From Amia ocellicauda (Eukaryota; Chordata; Actinopteri; Amiiformes; Amiidae), in assembly GCF_036373705.1 (NCBI RefSeq), contig NW_027102722.1:1-64000 (forward strand): a DNA stretch of 64,000 nt, in the 5' to 3' direction. Each line of letters opens with the position of its first letter. The stretch's first letter is position 1. The translations under genes were made by a program, and so were the position numbers. Under the pieces are notes generated by a model that saw only the letters and a list, made by a program, of their open reading frames with translations, made no database searches and was not told the DNA's origin. Shown here piece after piece: positions 1 through 8,765 of the stretch.

Positions 1-387
1 CAGAGGAGAGCAACCAGACTTATTCCAGGTCTGAAGGGAAAGTCCTACTCGGAGAGACTGAGGGAACTGAACCTTTTCACCCTGGAACAGAGGAGATTAC
101 GTGGGGACTTGATCCAAGTCTTCAAAATCATGAAAGGTTCCTCAAACCAGAGGAGCTTTTCCAGATCAGCAGGGACACACACACCAGGGGACACAAATGG
201 AAATTGGGCTTCAAGGCATTCAAGATGGAAAGTGGTAGAAGCTGAAAGTTTGGGAACATTTAAAAATAGACTGGATAGGATCCATGGATCACTTAGATAT
301 TAATGGACACCAAACGAGCATGATGGGTCGAATGGCCTCCTCTCGTTTGTAAACTTTCTTATGTTCTTATGTTCTTATGTTCTTATG
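1..387 (+). mobile_element. CR1-type LINE, 3' end (RT C-terminus and tail)
   Basis: The first 300 bases read as the C-terminal end of a CR1-family reverse transcriptase, with the conserved run around LRELNLFTLEQRRLRGDLIQ followed by VFKIMKG and ending near TFKNRLDRIHG. The frame closes at about 303. A short 3' UTR follows (GAATGGCCTCCTCTCGTTTG) and then four tandem copies of TTCTTATG at 356-387, the microsatellite-like tail usual for this LINE class. The element runs off the left edge, so only the 3' end is visible, which is normal for 5'-truncated LINE copies. Recognition rests on the protein motif and the tail. Confidence 0.85.
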
Positions 388-450
388 AATGTTCCCTAAG
401 CATGTTTCAAATGTTCCCTAATTTATGTTACAAATGTGCCTTAGCACCTC

Positions 451-452
451 TC

Positions 453-504
<52 letters not shown>
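451..504. repeat. (CT)n microsatellite
   Basis: A CT-rich run with occasional CTGT interruptions. The same (CT)n plus CAATTCA junction comes back at about 5550 and 10201, so it is part of a dispersed composite repeat. Confidence 0.9.
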
Positions 505-508
<4 letters not shown>

Positions 509-640
509 AATTCAGTGCATTTGTATTGTCAAAGCAATTGGACATGCATACATACATACATACATATATATGGAAAATAAACAATATGTGTACATCTCTG
601 CATTAATGGTGCCCTAACAGATGTGCAAGTTACATGACAG
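505..640 (+). mobile_element. Composite repeat with a Tc1-family transposase scrap
   Basis: Bases 509-560 carry a module (GCATTTGTATTGTCAAAGCA, then CATACATA repeats) that recurs at 5565-5610 and 10225-10276. It is followed by a scrap of a widespread fish Tc1 transposon, seen as TGTACATCTCTGCATTAATG and CAGATGTGCAAGTTACATGA. The same scrap lies in the other orientation logic at 4245-4340 and breaks into (GACA)n at the same base, so both descend from one already interrupted copy. Confidence 0.6.
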
Positions 641-698
641 ACAGACAGACAAACACTCACACACACTTTCACACACACACACACACACACACACTTTC

Positions 699-729
<31 letters not shown>

Positions 730-802
730 CACACACACACTATCACAGACAGACACACACACTTACAGACACACACACAGACACACTTTCACACACACAC
801 AG
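640..802. repeat. Complex (GACA)n/(CA)n microsatellite
   Basis: Alternating GACA and CA tracts with repeated ACTTTCACA interruptions. Open frames across it translate to low-complexity HTHTHT/DRQTDRQ and are not genes. Confidence 0.9.
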
Positions 803-1152
803 GGGAATAGGCACCCCACCCTGACACGTATAGAAGACTGGATAGGGAGATATAAATAGCAACGGGGAGACTCTTGTACTTGGTGTGGCTCTATCCATAT
901 AGTGGGGCCAGCAGCCACTTAGCAGGTGTAGCAATAGAAGCTCAGCCTGGGGAGACTGGATTTAGCATTTCCTCTCCATTTTGATAAGTATCCTTAATCA
1001 TTTCTGCAAAATACTTCTATGATACCTATGTATGTTTTTTACTTGTACTATATTATACTATCAAGTATCAGTGTACACATACAATGTGACCTGTTACATT
1101 AATACAGAGGCCACGGAAGGCCAGATCACTAATAGCCACTGTCCCCTGATAT
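803..1152. other. No gene recognised
   Basis: Non-coding on both strands as far as I can see. A TATA-like string (GATATAAATAGC) is at about 848-859, but nothing downstream looks like a transcript. Confidence 0.4.
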
Positions 1153-1153
1153 T

Positions 1154-1371
1154 ACACTTTTTTACAATCACTTTGGCACTCATTTCAGAACCTTGATGTC
1201 ATTTTTCAAAACTCTAGACACTAAACTCACACCCGATGATCAAAATGCACATTTTTCAAAACTCTAACACTTTTTTACAATCACTTTGGCACTCATTTCA
1301 GAACCTTGATGTCATTTTTCAAAACTCTAGACACTAAACTCACACCCAATGATCAAAATGCACATTTTTCA
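1154..1371. repeat. Tandem duplication of the transposon's left end
   Basis: About 112 bp beginning ACACTTTTTTACAATCACTT is present twice, from 1154 and again from about 1266, nearly identical through GATCAAAATGCACATTTTTC. The right end has only one copy. Confidence 0.85.
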
Positions 1372-3493
1372 ATTGCTTGGATACAATACACATCAACCTC
1401 AGATCATTTGTTCATTGAACTAAAATGACACAACTTAACATCAAAGAATTACCATTTCAAAATGCAATTCACACATTACATCTGAGATCACTGTCTATTC
1501 ATTTCATTACAAAGATCTAACTATCAATTGATACAGCTGCTCAAAATGATAAGTGACTGTTGCATTACTCTTAATTCATAGTTTTATGGAAACTGACGAA
1601 GAGTATTCCATGTTTCGATAATGAAAGTTTCAGGATAATGAGATCCATTGACACCAATAACCGAGGAGCATGAACCAGTTGGACTACATTATCTATGGAT
1701 GTAATATTTCATCATCATTCATCATCATGTAGCACTTTTCCACACCATGTTTTCAGTGTGGAAGGAAAGTTGGAAATTCTTTCTCTAATACCTGTTTTTC
1801 TTTCTTGTATACTTAAGAAAGATAAGGTCAAGCTAGAAGGTCAGGCCAGAAGGTAGTTTGATTTCTGTTTTTTATTTACGATGAGAATCTTGGAGACAAT
1901 GTCAAACAGTATGATTGAAGTGCCTGCTCCCTAATCCATGTGTTGATCTATGAACTCTGTCCTATAATGATATAAATTCTGCTTAGCTAACTTTTAAGAT
2001 AACATAGTAATGACGTTCTGATTATAACCAGCTCTTTGATTTTTGTGTATAAAAGCTCTGACTGTTAAAATGAAGGCAGAGTGACTTTGGGATCTTCTTG
2101 AGTCACTGTTCCTCTCCACGCTGCGTGTATTAAAGGCATTGCAACTAACGCTCCAACCTGGTTGAAGATGATTGTTCTTCCACATCAGATTTGACATTAC
2201 TGTATGTATGCAGGCCCTTGTAATTGCTTTTCCAATACTGCCAACTGGTTATTGATGATTGATTTCACATTGTGGTACGAGTATCGAGTGAAATGAGTGC
2301 TATCCACCCCAGCAACACAGTGATAACATGGAGCCGGCAGGTCATCCAGGTCACAATAGAGGTAAAGCAGTGGGAGGAGGAAGACGTGGTGGTCAAAGGA
2401 ATGGAAGGGGACATGCACCCCTTCTGAGAGGTGGTCATGGGCCTCGTCATAGAGGAGGGCTTAGGGCTCACCAGAGAGGCAGCCATGGGCCTCATTTGAG
2501 AGGTGTTGGGGGAACGTGGTAGAGGACAAGGCCACGGACCAGACAGCGGCAGCAACAGCAAATAGTGTCCAGTGAAATCCGAGAAATAGTTGTAGAGCAT
2601 GTTGTAAATCATGGCATGACCATGACTGAGGCAGCTACAATGATTCAATCAAACCTCAGAATCAACTCAGGATCAACTGTGGCCTCAATCATCAGAAATT
2701 TCCGTACTGAGAAGCGGCAAGTCTTCAGCATGCACAAAACATTAGGCTACTCTCAATTGTCAAATGACTGTATACTGCATACCAATGTGTAGCACAGAGT
2801 ATAGTGTGCCTTTTGAAAGAAATGCAGACAGAGTGAAGCAGCTGATGACTGAATATGTTCAGGTATGTTCAGTTTCAAGATGCCTCTTGTGAAAAATGGT
2901 TGTGAGAACCTGAACCTGAACACAGGGCTGATGGAAATTTAGAAGTACGGTAATCAATCCTTTGTTTTGCTTTTTACACTAAGCCAGGTGAGGAACACTG
3001 CAGTTGACATTTTACTGTAGTTTTGTTCTTTTTTGTAGCTAATTATTGTTGCATGGATTCAAAGAAACCTATGGTGTGATTTGATTGTATTGTATTGTAT
3101 TGTATTTCAGATTTTGTTCAATGATTCCACTGTGTCTGTAGTATTCTCTCTACTAGTCCTTTTACAGTGATGTATTTATGTGTAGTACCATAATGAAACA
3201 TGTATCACATATTTTGTACTACAATATTTAATGATTGTACGAACAACTACACAGTGAAACTATCGGTATCTTCTGTTTTACTATGTTACTATGGTATTTC
3301 ATGATAAATGAGTTATTTGAACCAACAAGTCTGCAAGTGCAAGGTTTCTTTAAAGATATGAATGCACAATGCAATGTCTTGAACATTGGACAGCCTGTGT
3401 TACAAGTGATGACCGTTTTGAGTTTTGTGTCTAGAGTTTTGAAAAATGACATCAAGGTTCTGAAATTAGTGACAAAGTGATTGTAAAAAACTG
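1155..3493 (+). mobile_element. Tc1/mariner-superfamily DNA transposon, degenerate
   Basis: The ends are inverted copies: CACTTTTTTACAATCACTTTG on the left and its complement closing at 3493, continuing with few mismatches for about 70 bp through ACCTTGATGTCATTTTTCAA. The dinucleotide TA flanks both ends (1153-1154 and 3494-3495), the usual target duplication of this superfamily. Inside, 2330-2525 encodes an Arg/Gly-rich stretch, and 2560-2720 reads IREIVVEHVVNHGMTMTEAA then TVASIIRNFRTEKR, which resembles the helix-turn-helix N-terminus of the transposase. No DDE catalytic part is seen, so it is non-autonomous. The left TIR is tandemly duplicated (see next entry) and an LTR-like insert lies at 1900-2196. 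Confidence 0.75.
1900..2196 (+). mobile_element. Probable small solo LTR nested in the transposon
   Basis: A 297-bp block opens TGTCAAACAG and closes GATTTGACA, giving the TG..CA inverted ends typical of LTRs. It has a TATA box (GTGTATAAAAGC at about 2046-2057) and a poly(A)-like ATTAAA near 2129. I see no clear target duplication, so the call is tentative. It is an old, non-coding relic. Confidence 0.45.
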
Positions 3494-3753
3494 TATATTC
3501 ATCCTATTTAATGTGCTCTTTTAAAATGTACTTTTCTTTTTTATGTTGCCATTTCTGTTCTACCAATGTTTCAGTTGTTAGCCAAAGATTGACAGAGTAC
3601 ATCTCATACACACAGGCCAGACAGCAAGGATTTCTTTTTGAAATTCAATTAAAAATGCTGCATGAACTCATCAATACGATTAGAGCTCCTGAAAGCAATA
3701 TAACTAACTCACTCTACAGCATCTCATTAGCAGTGAAAAGAAACCAAGAAAGT
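3494..3753. other. No gene recognised
   Basis: AT-rich DNA between two transposon relics. No conserved motif is seen in the short open frames. Confidence 0.4.
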
Positions 3754-4060
3754 TGGGACAGTCGACTGTTTACCACTATGTAACATCACCTTTTCTTTTA
3801 ATAACACTTATTAAGCACTTGGGCACTGAAGACACCACTTGGTTAAGTTTAGCAAGCGGGATTTTCCCCCATTCATCCATTATGCATTTCCTCAGCTGCG
3901 CAACTGCACAGGGCCTTCGTTGTCTTAATTTGCACTAGTGCGCCACACATTCTCAATTTGGAGACAGGTCAGGACTGCAGGCAGGCCATGCTAGCACCCG
4001 CACTCTCTGCCTATGCAACCATGCGCTTGAAATCTGGGCAGAATGTGGTTTGGCGTTATC
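3754..4060 (-). mobile_element. Tc1 transposase fragment (C-terminal part)
   Basis: Read on the minus strand, the bases give the C-terminal third of a Tc1-family transposase: an RVRVLAWPACSPDLSPN-like segment (DDE region, about 4000-3950), then the part near the 3' end with TTACATAGTGGTAAACAG at about 3785-3768. The frame is broken. The matching N-terminal part should continue rightwards but is replaced by a (TATG)/(TG) microsatellite at 4061; it turns up inverted at 4241-4365. Confidence 0.7.
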
Positions 4061-4219
4061 CTGTATGTATGTGTGTGTGTGTGTGTGTCTGTCTCTGTGT
4101 GAAAGTTAGTGTGTGTGTCTGTACGTGTGTGTGCCTGTCTCTGTGTGAAAGTGAGTGTGTGTGTGTGTATGTCTCTCTGTGAAAGTGTGTGTGTGTGGGG
4201 GTGTGACAGTGTGTGTGAG

Positions 4220-4240
<21 letters not shown>
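4061..4240. repeat. Complex (TG)n/(TGTC)n microsatellite, left arm of an inverted duplication
   Basis: Bases 4061-4198 are, by eye, an almost perfect reverse complement of 4838-4975, including non-repetitive interruptions such as GTGTGAAAGTTAGTG and TGTACGTGTGTGTGCC. Independent microsatellites would not share these interruptions. Confidence 0.85.
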
Positions 4241-4251
<11 letters not shown>

Positions 4252-4365
4252 ATATAACTCGCACATCTGTGAGGGCACCATTTTTGCAGAAGAGATGTAC
4301 ACATTTTGGAGCAACATATGCTGCCATCCAGACCTCATCTTTTCCAGTGACGTCCCTGCATTTTC
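4241..4365 (+). mobile_element. Tc1 transposase fragment (middle part), inverted against 3754-4060
   Basis: On the plus strand this reads HICEGTIFAEEMYTFWSNIC then CHPDLIFSSDVPAF, matching the stretch just before the second catalytic Asp of the same Tc1 family (consensus-like CEGTINAERY...LEQHML). Its orientation is opposite to the C-terminal piece at 3754-4060, which implies a local inversion of about 4061-4463. Confidence 0.65.
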
Positions 4366-4463
4366 AAAAAGATCACATTTTATTACATTTTGTTTATCTG
4401 TACTTTATTACATCTTATTGTGATTTATACTTGTAATGTTTCTTTTCCATATATATGTATGTA

Positions 4464-4833
4464 CAGTGGGGGAAAAAAGTATTTGATCCCCTGCTGATTT
4501 TGTACGTTTGCCCACTGACAAAGAAATGATCAGTCTATAATTTTAATGGTAGGTGTATTTTAACAGTGAGAGACAGAATAACAGCCAAAAAATCCAGAAA
4601 AATGCATTTCAAAAAAGTTATAAATTGATTTGCATGTTAATGAAGGAAATAAGTATTTGATCCCCTATCAATCAGCAAGATTTCTGGCTCCCAGGTGTCT
4701 TTCATACTCTGTTGAAGTGCTCCTAATCTCAGCTCGTTACCTGTATAAAAGACACCTGTCCACAGAAGCAATCAATCAATCAGATTCCAAACTCTCCACC
4801 ATGGCCAAGACCAAAGAGCTGTCCAAGGATGTC
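4464..4833 (+). mobile_element. Tc1-like transposon, 5' end (TIR plus transposase start)
   Basis: TA at 4462-4463 is followed by CAGTGGGGGAAAAAAGTATT, the terminus of a common fish Tc1 family. An inner repeat of the same motif (AAGTATTTGATCCCC, 4651-4665) gives the IR/DR layout of two transposase sites per end. The transposase opens at 4801 with MAKTKELSKDV, a typical Tc1 N-terminus, and is lost after about eleven residues in a (CA)n tract. The right half is absent. Confidence 0.8.
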
Positions 4834-4837
4834 AGCC

Positions 4838-4980
4838 CCCCACACACACACACTTTCACAGAGAGACATACACACACACACACTCACTTTCACACAGAGA
4901 CAGGCACACACACGTACAGACACACACACTAACTTTCACACAGAGACAGACACACACACACACACATACATACATACATA
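4838..4980. repeat. Complex (CA)n microsatellite, right arm of the inverted duplication
   Basis: Reverse complement of 4061-4198. The flank 4971-5065 is in turn the reverse complement of 4366-4463 (for example ATCACAATAAGATGTAATAA). Confidence 0.85.
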
Positions 4981-5104
4981 CATATGGAAAAGAAACAATA
5001 CATTTATAAATCACAATAAGATGTAATAAAGTACAGAAAAACTAAATGTAAGAAAATGTGATCTTTAATACACACAAATATGTATGGCTGGTCGGATGCG
5101 TCTT

Positions 5105-5226
5105 GGACTCGGGTTCCTCTTCATTACGTATAACGCTTTTGCCTTTTGCTAAAGCTTTCCGTGGAGGGGATCGTGGGTGAGTTTGTACCATTTTTGGGAG
5201 GCTCTGCCTTGTTGGGGCGGAGCTGT
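5105..5226 (+). ncRNA. U5 snRNA-like gene or pseudogene
   Basis: U5 is the snRNA of the U4/U6.U5 tri-snRNP that holds exon ends in the spliceosome. The match covers the full length: 5' stem GGTTCCTCTTC (about 5111-5121), loop I TGCCTTTTGCTAAAG (vertebrate GCCTTTTACTAAAG, one A to G in the exon-binding loop), returning stem TTTCCGTGGAGGGGA, an Sm-site match CATTTTTGGGAG at about 5190, and a 3' hairpin GGCTCTGCC/GGGCGGAGC. Length of about 122 nt is near the usual 116. Next to loop I, the stem pair U-A of known U5 is G-C here, a paired change that keeps the helix. No PSE was recognised upstream, so it could be a variant gene or an old pseudogene. The exact ends are inferred from alignment by eye. 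Confidence 0.72.
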
Positions 5227-5460
5227 GATCCAGGTGAACAGCAGATCGGGCATAGGTGGGCATGTGGGCGGAGGAGGAAGGCCGGTCAAGCAAATAAGCT
5301 TGCTAAGGTACGCAGCAGCAGCAAGCAGCCCCCCCATCCAGCCAGCCAGCCAGTCTGGCTGGCAGTGACTGAGTGGTTGACAGACGGCAAGCAACGGAAT
5401 GTACATGCTCTGTGATGTCATAGCAGTCAGCTGAGAGAGGCTCGTGATGTCATCGCTGAG
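5227..5460. other. No gene recognised; CAG/CCAG-rich
   Basis: Low-complexity stretches (CAGCAGCAG near 5310; CCAGCCAGCCAG near 5340) and their inverse CTGGCTGGCTGG at 5460-5475, making a loose inverted repeat of about 130 bp. The overlapping open frames on both strands are compositional. Confidence 0.4.
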
Positions 5461-5621
5461 CTGGCTGGCTGGCTGGCTCTGTGTGTGTGTGTGTGTGTGT
5501 GTGTATCTGTGTCTGTCTGTTTTTCTGTTTGTCAGTCTGTCTGTCTGTCTGTCTCTCTCTCAATTCAATTCATTTGTATTGTCAAAGCAATTGGACATAC
5601 ATACATACATATATATATATA
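5461..5621. repeat. (CTGG)n/(GT)n/(CTGT)n/(CATA)n composite repeat
   Basis: CTGG, GT and CTGT tracts run into the same TTTGTATTGTCAAAGCAATT module seen at 515-535 and 10225-10250, then (CATA)n/(TA)n. Confidence 0.85.
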
Positions 5622-5964
5622 TGTAGCGTAAGGTACACTTATAAATTTCAATTAAAGAAGTGAATTCATAGTATCACCTTATCACGAATCCTGGAGTCTT
5701 TTAGAACTCAATTTCTGTAATAATTGGACGCAGACACCAATTCCAAAGATATAAATTGTCAAATTTATTTAAAAACAAAGACTAAATGTAGCACTACACT
5801 AATTATACAAAAGGGAAAAACTAATTAAAATTCAACTCTAGATCAACAAATCAAAGACAAATCACTTCCGTGACCAAATCAAAGACCATGGGATCACATA
5901 GGATAACACACAAATCGTTAAACAAAAAAGGTTATAAACACATTGACTACAATACCGGTTAGTA
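5622..5964 (-). mobile_element. Partial LTR (same family as 10658-12532)
   Basis: Starts TGTAGCGTAAGGTACACTT and matches the reverse complement of the last third of the LTR at 10658-12532. Similarity stops at ACCGGTTAGTA. Only the 3' portion of the LTR is present; no target duplication is visible on the right. Fossil. Confidence 0.85.
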
Positions 5965-6199
5965 ATTCTAGGAATCACTAAGAAACAGTTGAAAGTGCTA
6001 AATTGCAGTTTCAGAAGATGAAAAAAAACTGTAACTGATGGGATATGTAGTACTTTATACTCGAGTGGTCTATGCGATTACACCCTGTTGGTGTTATTAA
6101 GAACGCCAAGTACCAGAATGCAGAGCGGGACTGTTTTTTGTGCCGTGACTTGTCGGGGGAAAAACGCGCAGAAAAAACGGATGAGAAGGTGAAGGTAGT
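5965..6199 (+). promoter_or_regulatory. Putative upstream region of the BEN-domain gene
   Basis: Contains no frame of note. It lies directly before the first exon, with the moderately GC-rich part GTCGGGGGAAAAACGCGCAG within 50 bases of the ATG. Promoter function is only inferred from position. Confidence 0.25.
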
Positions 6200-7004
6200 A
6201 TGGCGGTGATGCACGCGTTGGTGAAGTGGGAAAGCGGGGTCGACAAAGACTCTTACAGCGTGATTCCCACTGCTTGCTTTCGCAATTTTGATTTATTCAG
6301 CATTGCTGATGATGACGAAGAGACGACTCGAAACTTCAGAGCAGAGTGGAGAGACATGAACAAACCTCCAAAAGGTGGATGGCCTGTCCATGAAGCGCAG
6401 ATCATTATGACTGGTAAAAATGTTTATTAAAAAAAAAAAAACATTAAAGTCTTTACATGCTATTTGATATATACAATCACAGTATATTTGAAATGAATGT
6501 TTAAGTTATTAATGTGTTGTACTTCTAACATACTCTTATAACATGGTAGGTGGTGGTGAGGGCACTAAAAACTCGTCATACTTGACTGGCATTTGTAAGA
6601 ACGATTTATTGTGTGTTGTGCTTTACAATAAAATCCCCCAAATCACAAAATAAATTAAACCAGATATAATTTAACTTCAGTTTTGATTCAGTGTTGGCTG
6701 TTCATCTTAATTTGTATGGTCAAAGCACAGTATTTTTATGACAAATAAATATAATCCCCAAATATCTGTGGACATAATGCAGGGTTTTATTTATTTTATT
6801 TTTATTTTAGGAAAAGAAGGTGAACTAAGAAGAAAACTTAATGACCTAACAAAAATGCCCTCTCCTAAAATGAAGAGAGTACCTAAAACAAACAAAAAAC
6901 TTCAAATTTCAGATGATAGTGACCTTGATGAACCACAGTTACCGGTGAGATAATTACTGCAAATATTAAATAAATGTATTGCAGGATTGTTTTTTTTTAA
7001 TCAT

Positions 7005-7097
<93 letters not shown>

Positions 7098-8350
7098 CAT
7101 TTTAAACTCTTTTTCTCTCTGAATACAGCACAAAATAAGAAAGAAAACCGATGGAGCTTCAAGAATTAGATCCCATCACATTCTACAGACATTTAAAGAG
7201 TCCAGTGAAGTTGAGCTACAGCAAAAAGTTAAGCAGCTCGATAAGGAAAACACAAGACTTAAAAATGAAAACCAATGTCTTCGAAACCGTATGGTTGATG
7301 GTAAGTTTTTTTATTTATAGCAAATAATTCCTTACCTTGATAAATGTTATTCTTAAGTAATTTAGATTCCAGAGTAATGTATTATAGTTGATCATACTGA
7401 AGTAATCTAGAACCACAATACAGACTCGTAATGTGCACTGTCTAATAGTTTAATAATACTGATTATTAAATAAAGTTTTTCAACATAACTTCATAATCCT
7501 ACATTAATGACTATATGCATTACATTAGACCTGGTAATTGTTGTATTTTATCTTTTTTATTTTTTTCGTAGCTAATGTTAATGACCCACAAAAAGGTCAG
7601 TTTGCCAATAACATAGAGCAAGTCTCTCAAGTATAATTGCAGGCATTGATGGTTTTGTTTTCACTTTGTATTAAATATATTACTAGAAATGATTATCAAT
7701 CAATTTTGGACAATCTGAAAAAAATTGTAACAAAAGCCACATTTATCAGCAATGAAGACAAAAGTGTGTCACCATCAAGTGGTTCTGACAGCCCCACAGC
7801 AAATTGTTCTGAATCTGACAAAGAATCACCAAAACAGGTGTAACACTCTTGGTCTACAATATTACAAAGACAAGGTAAAAATATATATATTGAAAACAAA
7901 TATTGGTTGTAAACAATCTAATGATGCTACATTATCAGGTATATTCATAGTTATAGTTGATAATAAGAATGTAATTGAATTATGGGTGTCACAGATTCAC
8001 TGACTTTATTATGTCTGTAAATTAATAAACTTAGAATTGAGACATACTGTGGTCTTTAATAACACATTTCTGTAACAAAATCACAGCCTCACTGATAATG
8101 TCTGAGTATTCCACTTAACATAATATAAGAATAGTTTGGGGATAAACTTGTTTTTTATTTACCATTGTCTTTTAGGTGGAAATATTCCCAGGCACTGGAG
8201 TTTACATTGACAAACTGTCCTGGATCCTTGCAGAGAGGTGCAGCACGAATACGTCATATGCAAGAACCCTGACGGTTGCTGTCTTTGACTTTCCAACATT
8301 ACTAAAGAGCAATCTTCGTGGTGGTGGCAGAAAGAGAGATCCAACTTCGG
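6200..8350 (+). pseudogene. BEN-domain protein gene relic, multi-exon, C-terminus lost
   Basis: BEN domains are DNA/chromatin-binding modules. Exons by splice sites and frame: 6200-6413 (ALVKWESGVDKDSYSVIPT ... KPPKGGWPVHEAQI, a conserved N-terminal module of this fish family as I recall it), donor GTAAAA; 6811-6944 (basic, KEGELRRKLNDLTKMPSPK), donor GTGAGA; 7129-7300 (coiled-coil, ELQQKVKQLDKENTRLKNEN), donor GTAAGT; an exon from 7572; an exon ending 7837 (Ser-rich); and 8176 onward, with the BEN start VEIFPGTGVYIDKLSWILAE and ARTLTVAVFDFPTLLKSNL. Exons 1-3 join in frame. If the 7572 exon reads through to 7837, as its frame suggests, a TAA stands in frame at 7634-7636. At about 8350 the BEN domain is cut off by an antisense LINE, losing its last helices. 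The two defects argue for a pseudogene; a short isoform is the alternative. An 86-bp (AT)n lies in intron 2. Confidence 0.6.
7009..7094. repeat. (AT)n microsatellite
   Basis: Uninterrupted AT dinucleotides in the second intron of the BEN-domain gene relic. Confidence 0.95.
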
Positions 8351-8765
8351 AGACATTAAGATCCTCATTGATGTTATTGAGGATCATATACAGCTGCCTT
8401 CGGAAGGACACGACGTGTTTCAGTTGCGGGGCTTTGCAGCCCAGCGGGACCCTCTTAATGCCGGACATCAGCTGCCCGAGCCGGTGCGGATGAACAGAGG
8501 GACGTTAGACAGCGTTACCTTCCGGGCAGGAGCAGCGAGCGGCAACACCGGGGTGAAAGTGTCGTCTAACACTGTGCCATTAGCCACTAGCTGATTGAGC
8601 AGATCAGTGGTTTTTAAGAAGATAACAATGGCAGCAGACTTGATATTTTCACACCCTGCTACCTCCCCAACCGCTAACACACACTGCTCTAGGGGGCAGA
8701 ACTGCACCGGAGCGATCTTGACTCCATGGCGTCGGGTCAGTTTTTCTTATCAAAGACGCATTCAG
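8350..8765 (-). mobile_element. Tx1-type LINE ORF1 fragment
   Basis: The minus strand reads RHGVKIAPVQFCPLEQCVLA (about 8735-8675), then AAIVIFLKTTDLLNQLVANG, DDTFTPVLPLAAPARKVTLS, NVPLFI, and in another frame SGIKRVPLGCKAPQLKHVVS and FRRQLYMILNNINEDLN. This is the N-terminal part of the ORF1 protein of fish Tx1 LINEs, familiar from the VTLSNVPPFI and PLGCKSPLLKHVVS motifs. A frameshift separates the two parts. No zinc-knuckle, endonuclease or RT follows, so it is a small fragment. It overlaps and ends the BEN-domain exon; similarity to ORF1 fades just after NEDLN. The GC-rich stretch up to about 8990 may be its 5' UTR. Confidence 0.75.

Noticed and set aside
621-934. Histidine/threonine-rich and cysteine/valine-rich frames at 621-824, 4056-4304, 4829-5026, 5444-5663
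   Set aside because: Translations of (CA)n, (GACA)n and (TG)n microsatellites.
1994-2197. Minus-strand 67-codon frame in the LTR-like block
   Set aside because: Overlaps the TATA/poly(A)-bearing LTR-like insert and has no motif.
8340-8590. Alternative plus-strand frame (ILIDVIEDHIQLPSEG) as the missing end of the BEN domain
   Set aside because: The same bases read on the minus strand give an unmistakable Tx1 ORF1 segment, so the plus-strand frame is a shadow.
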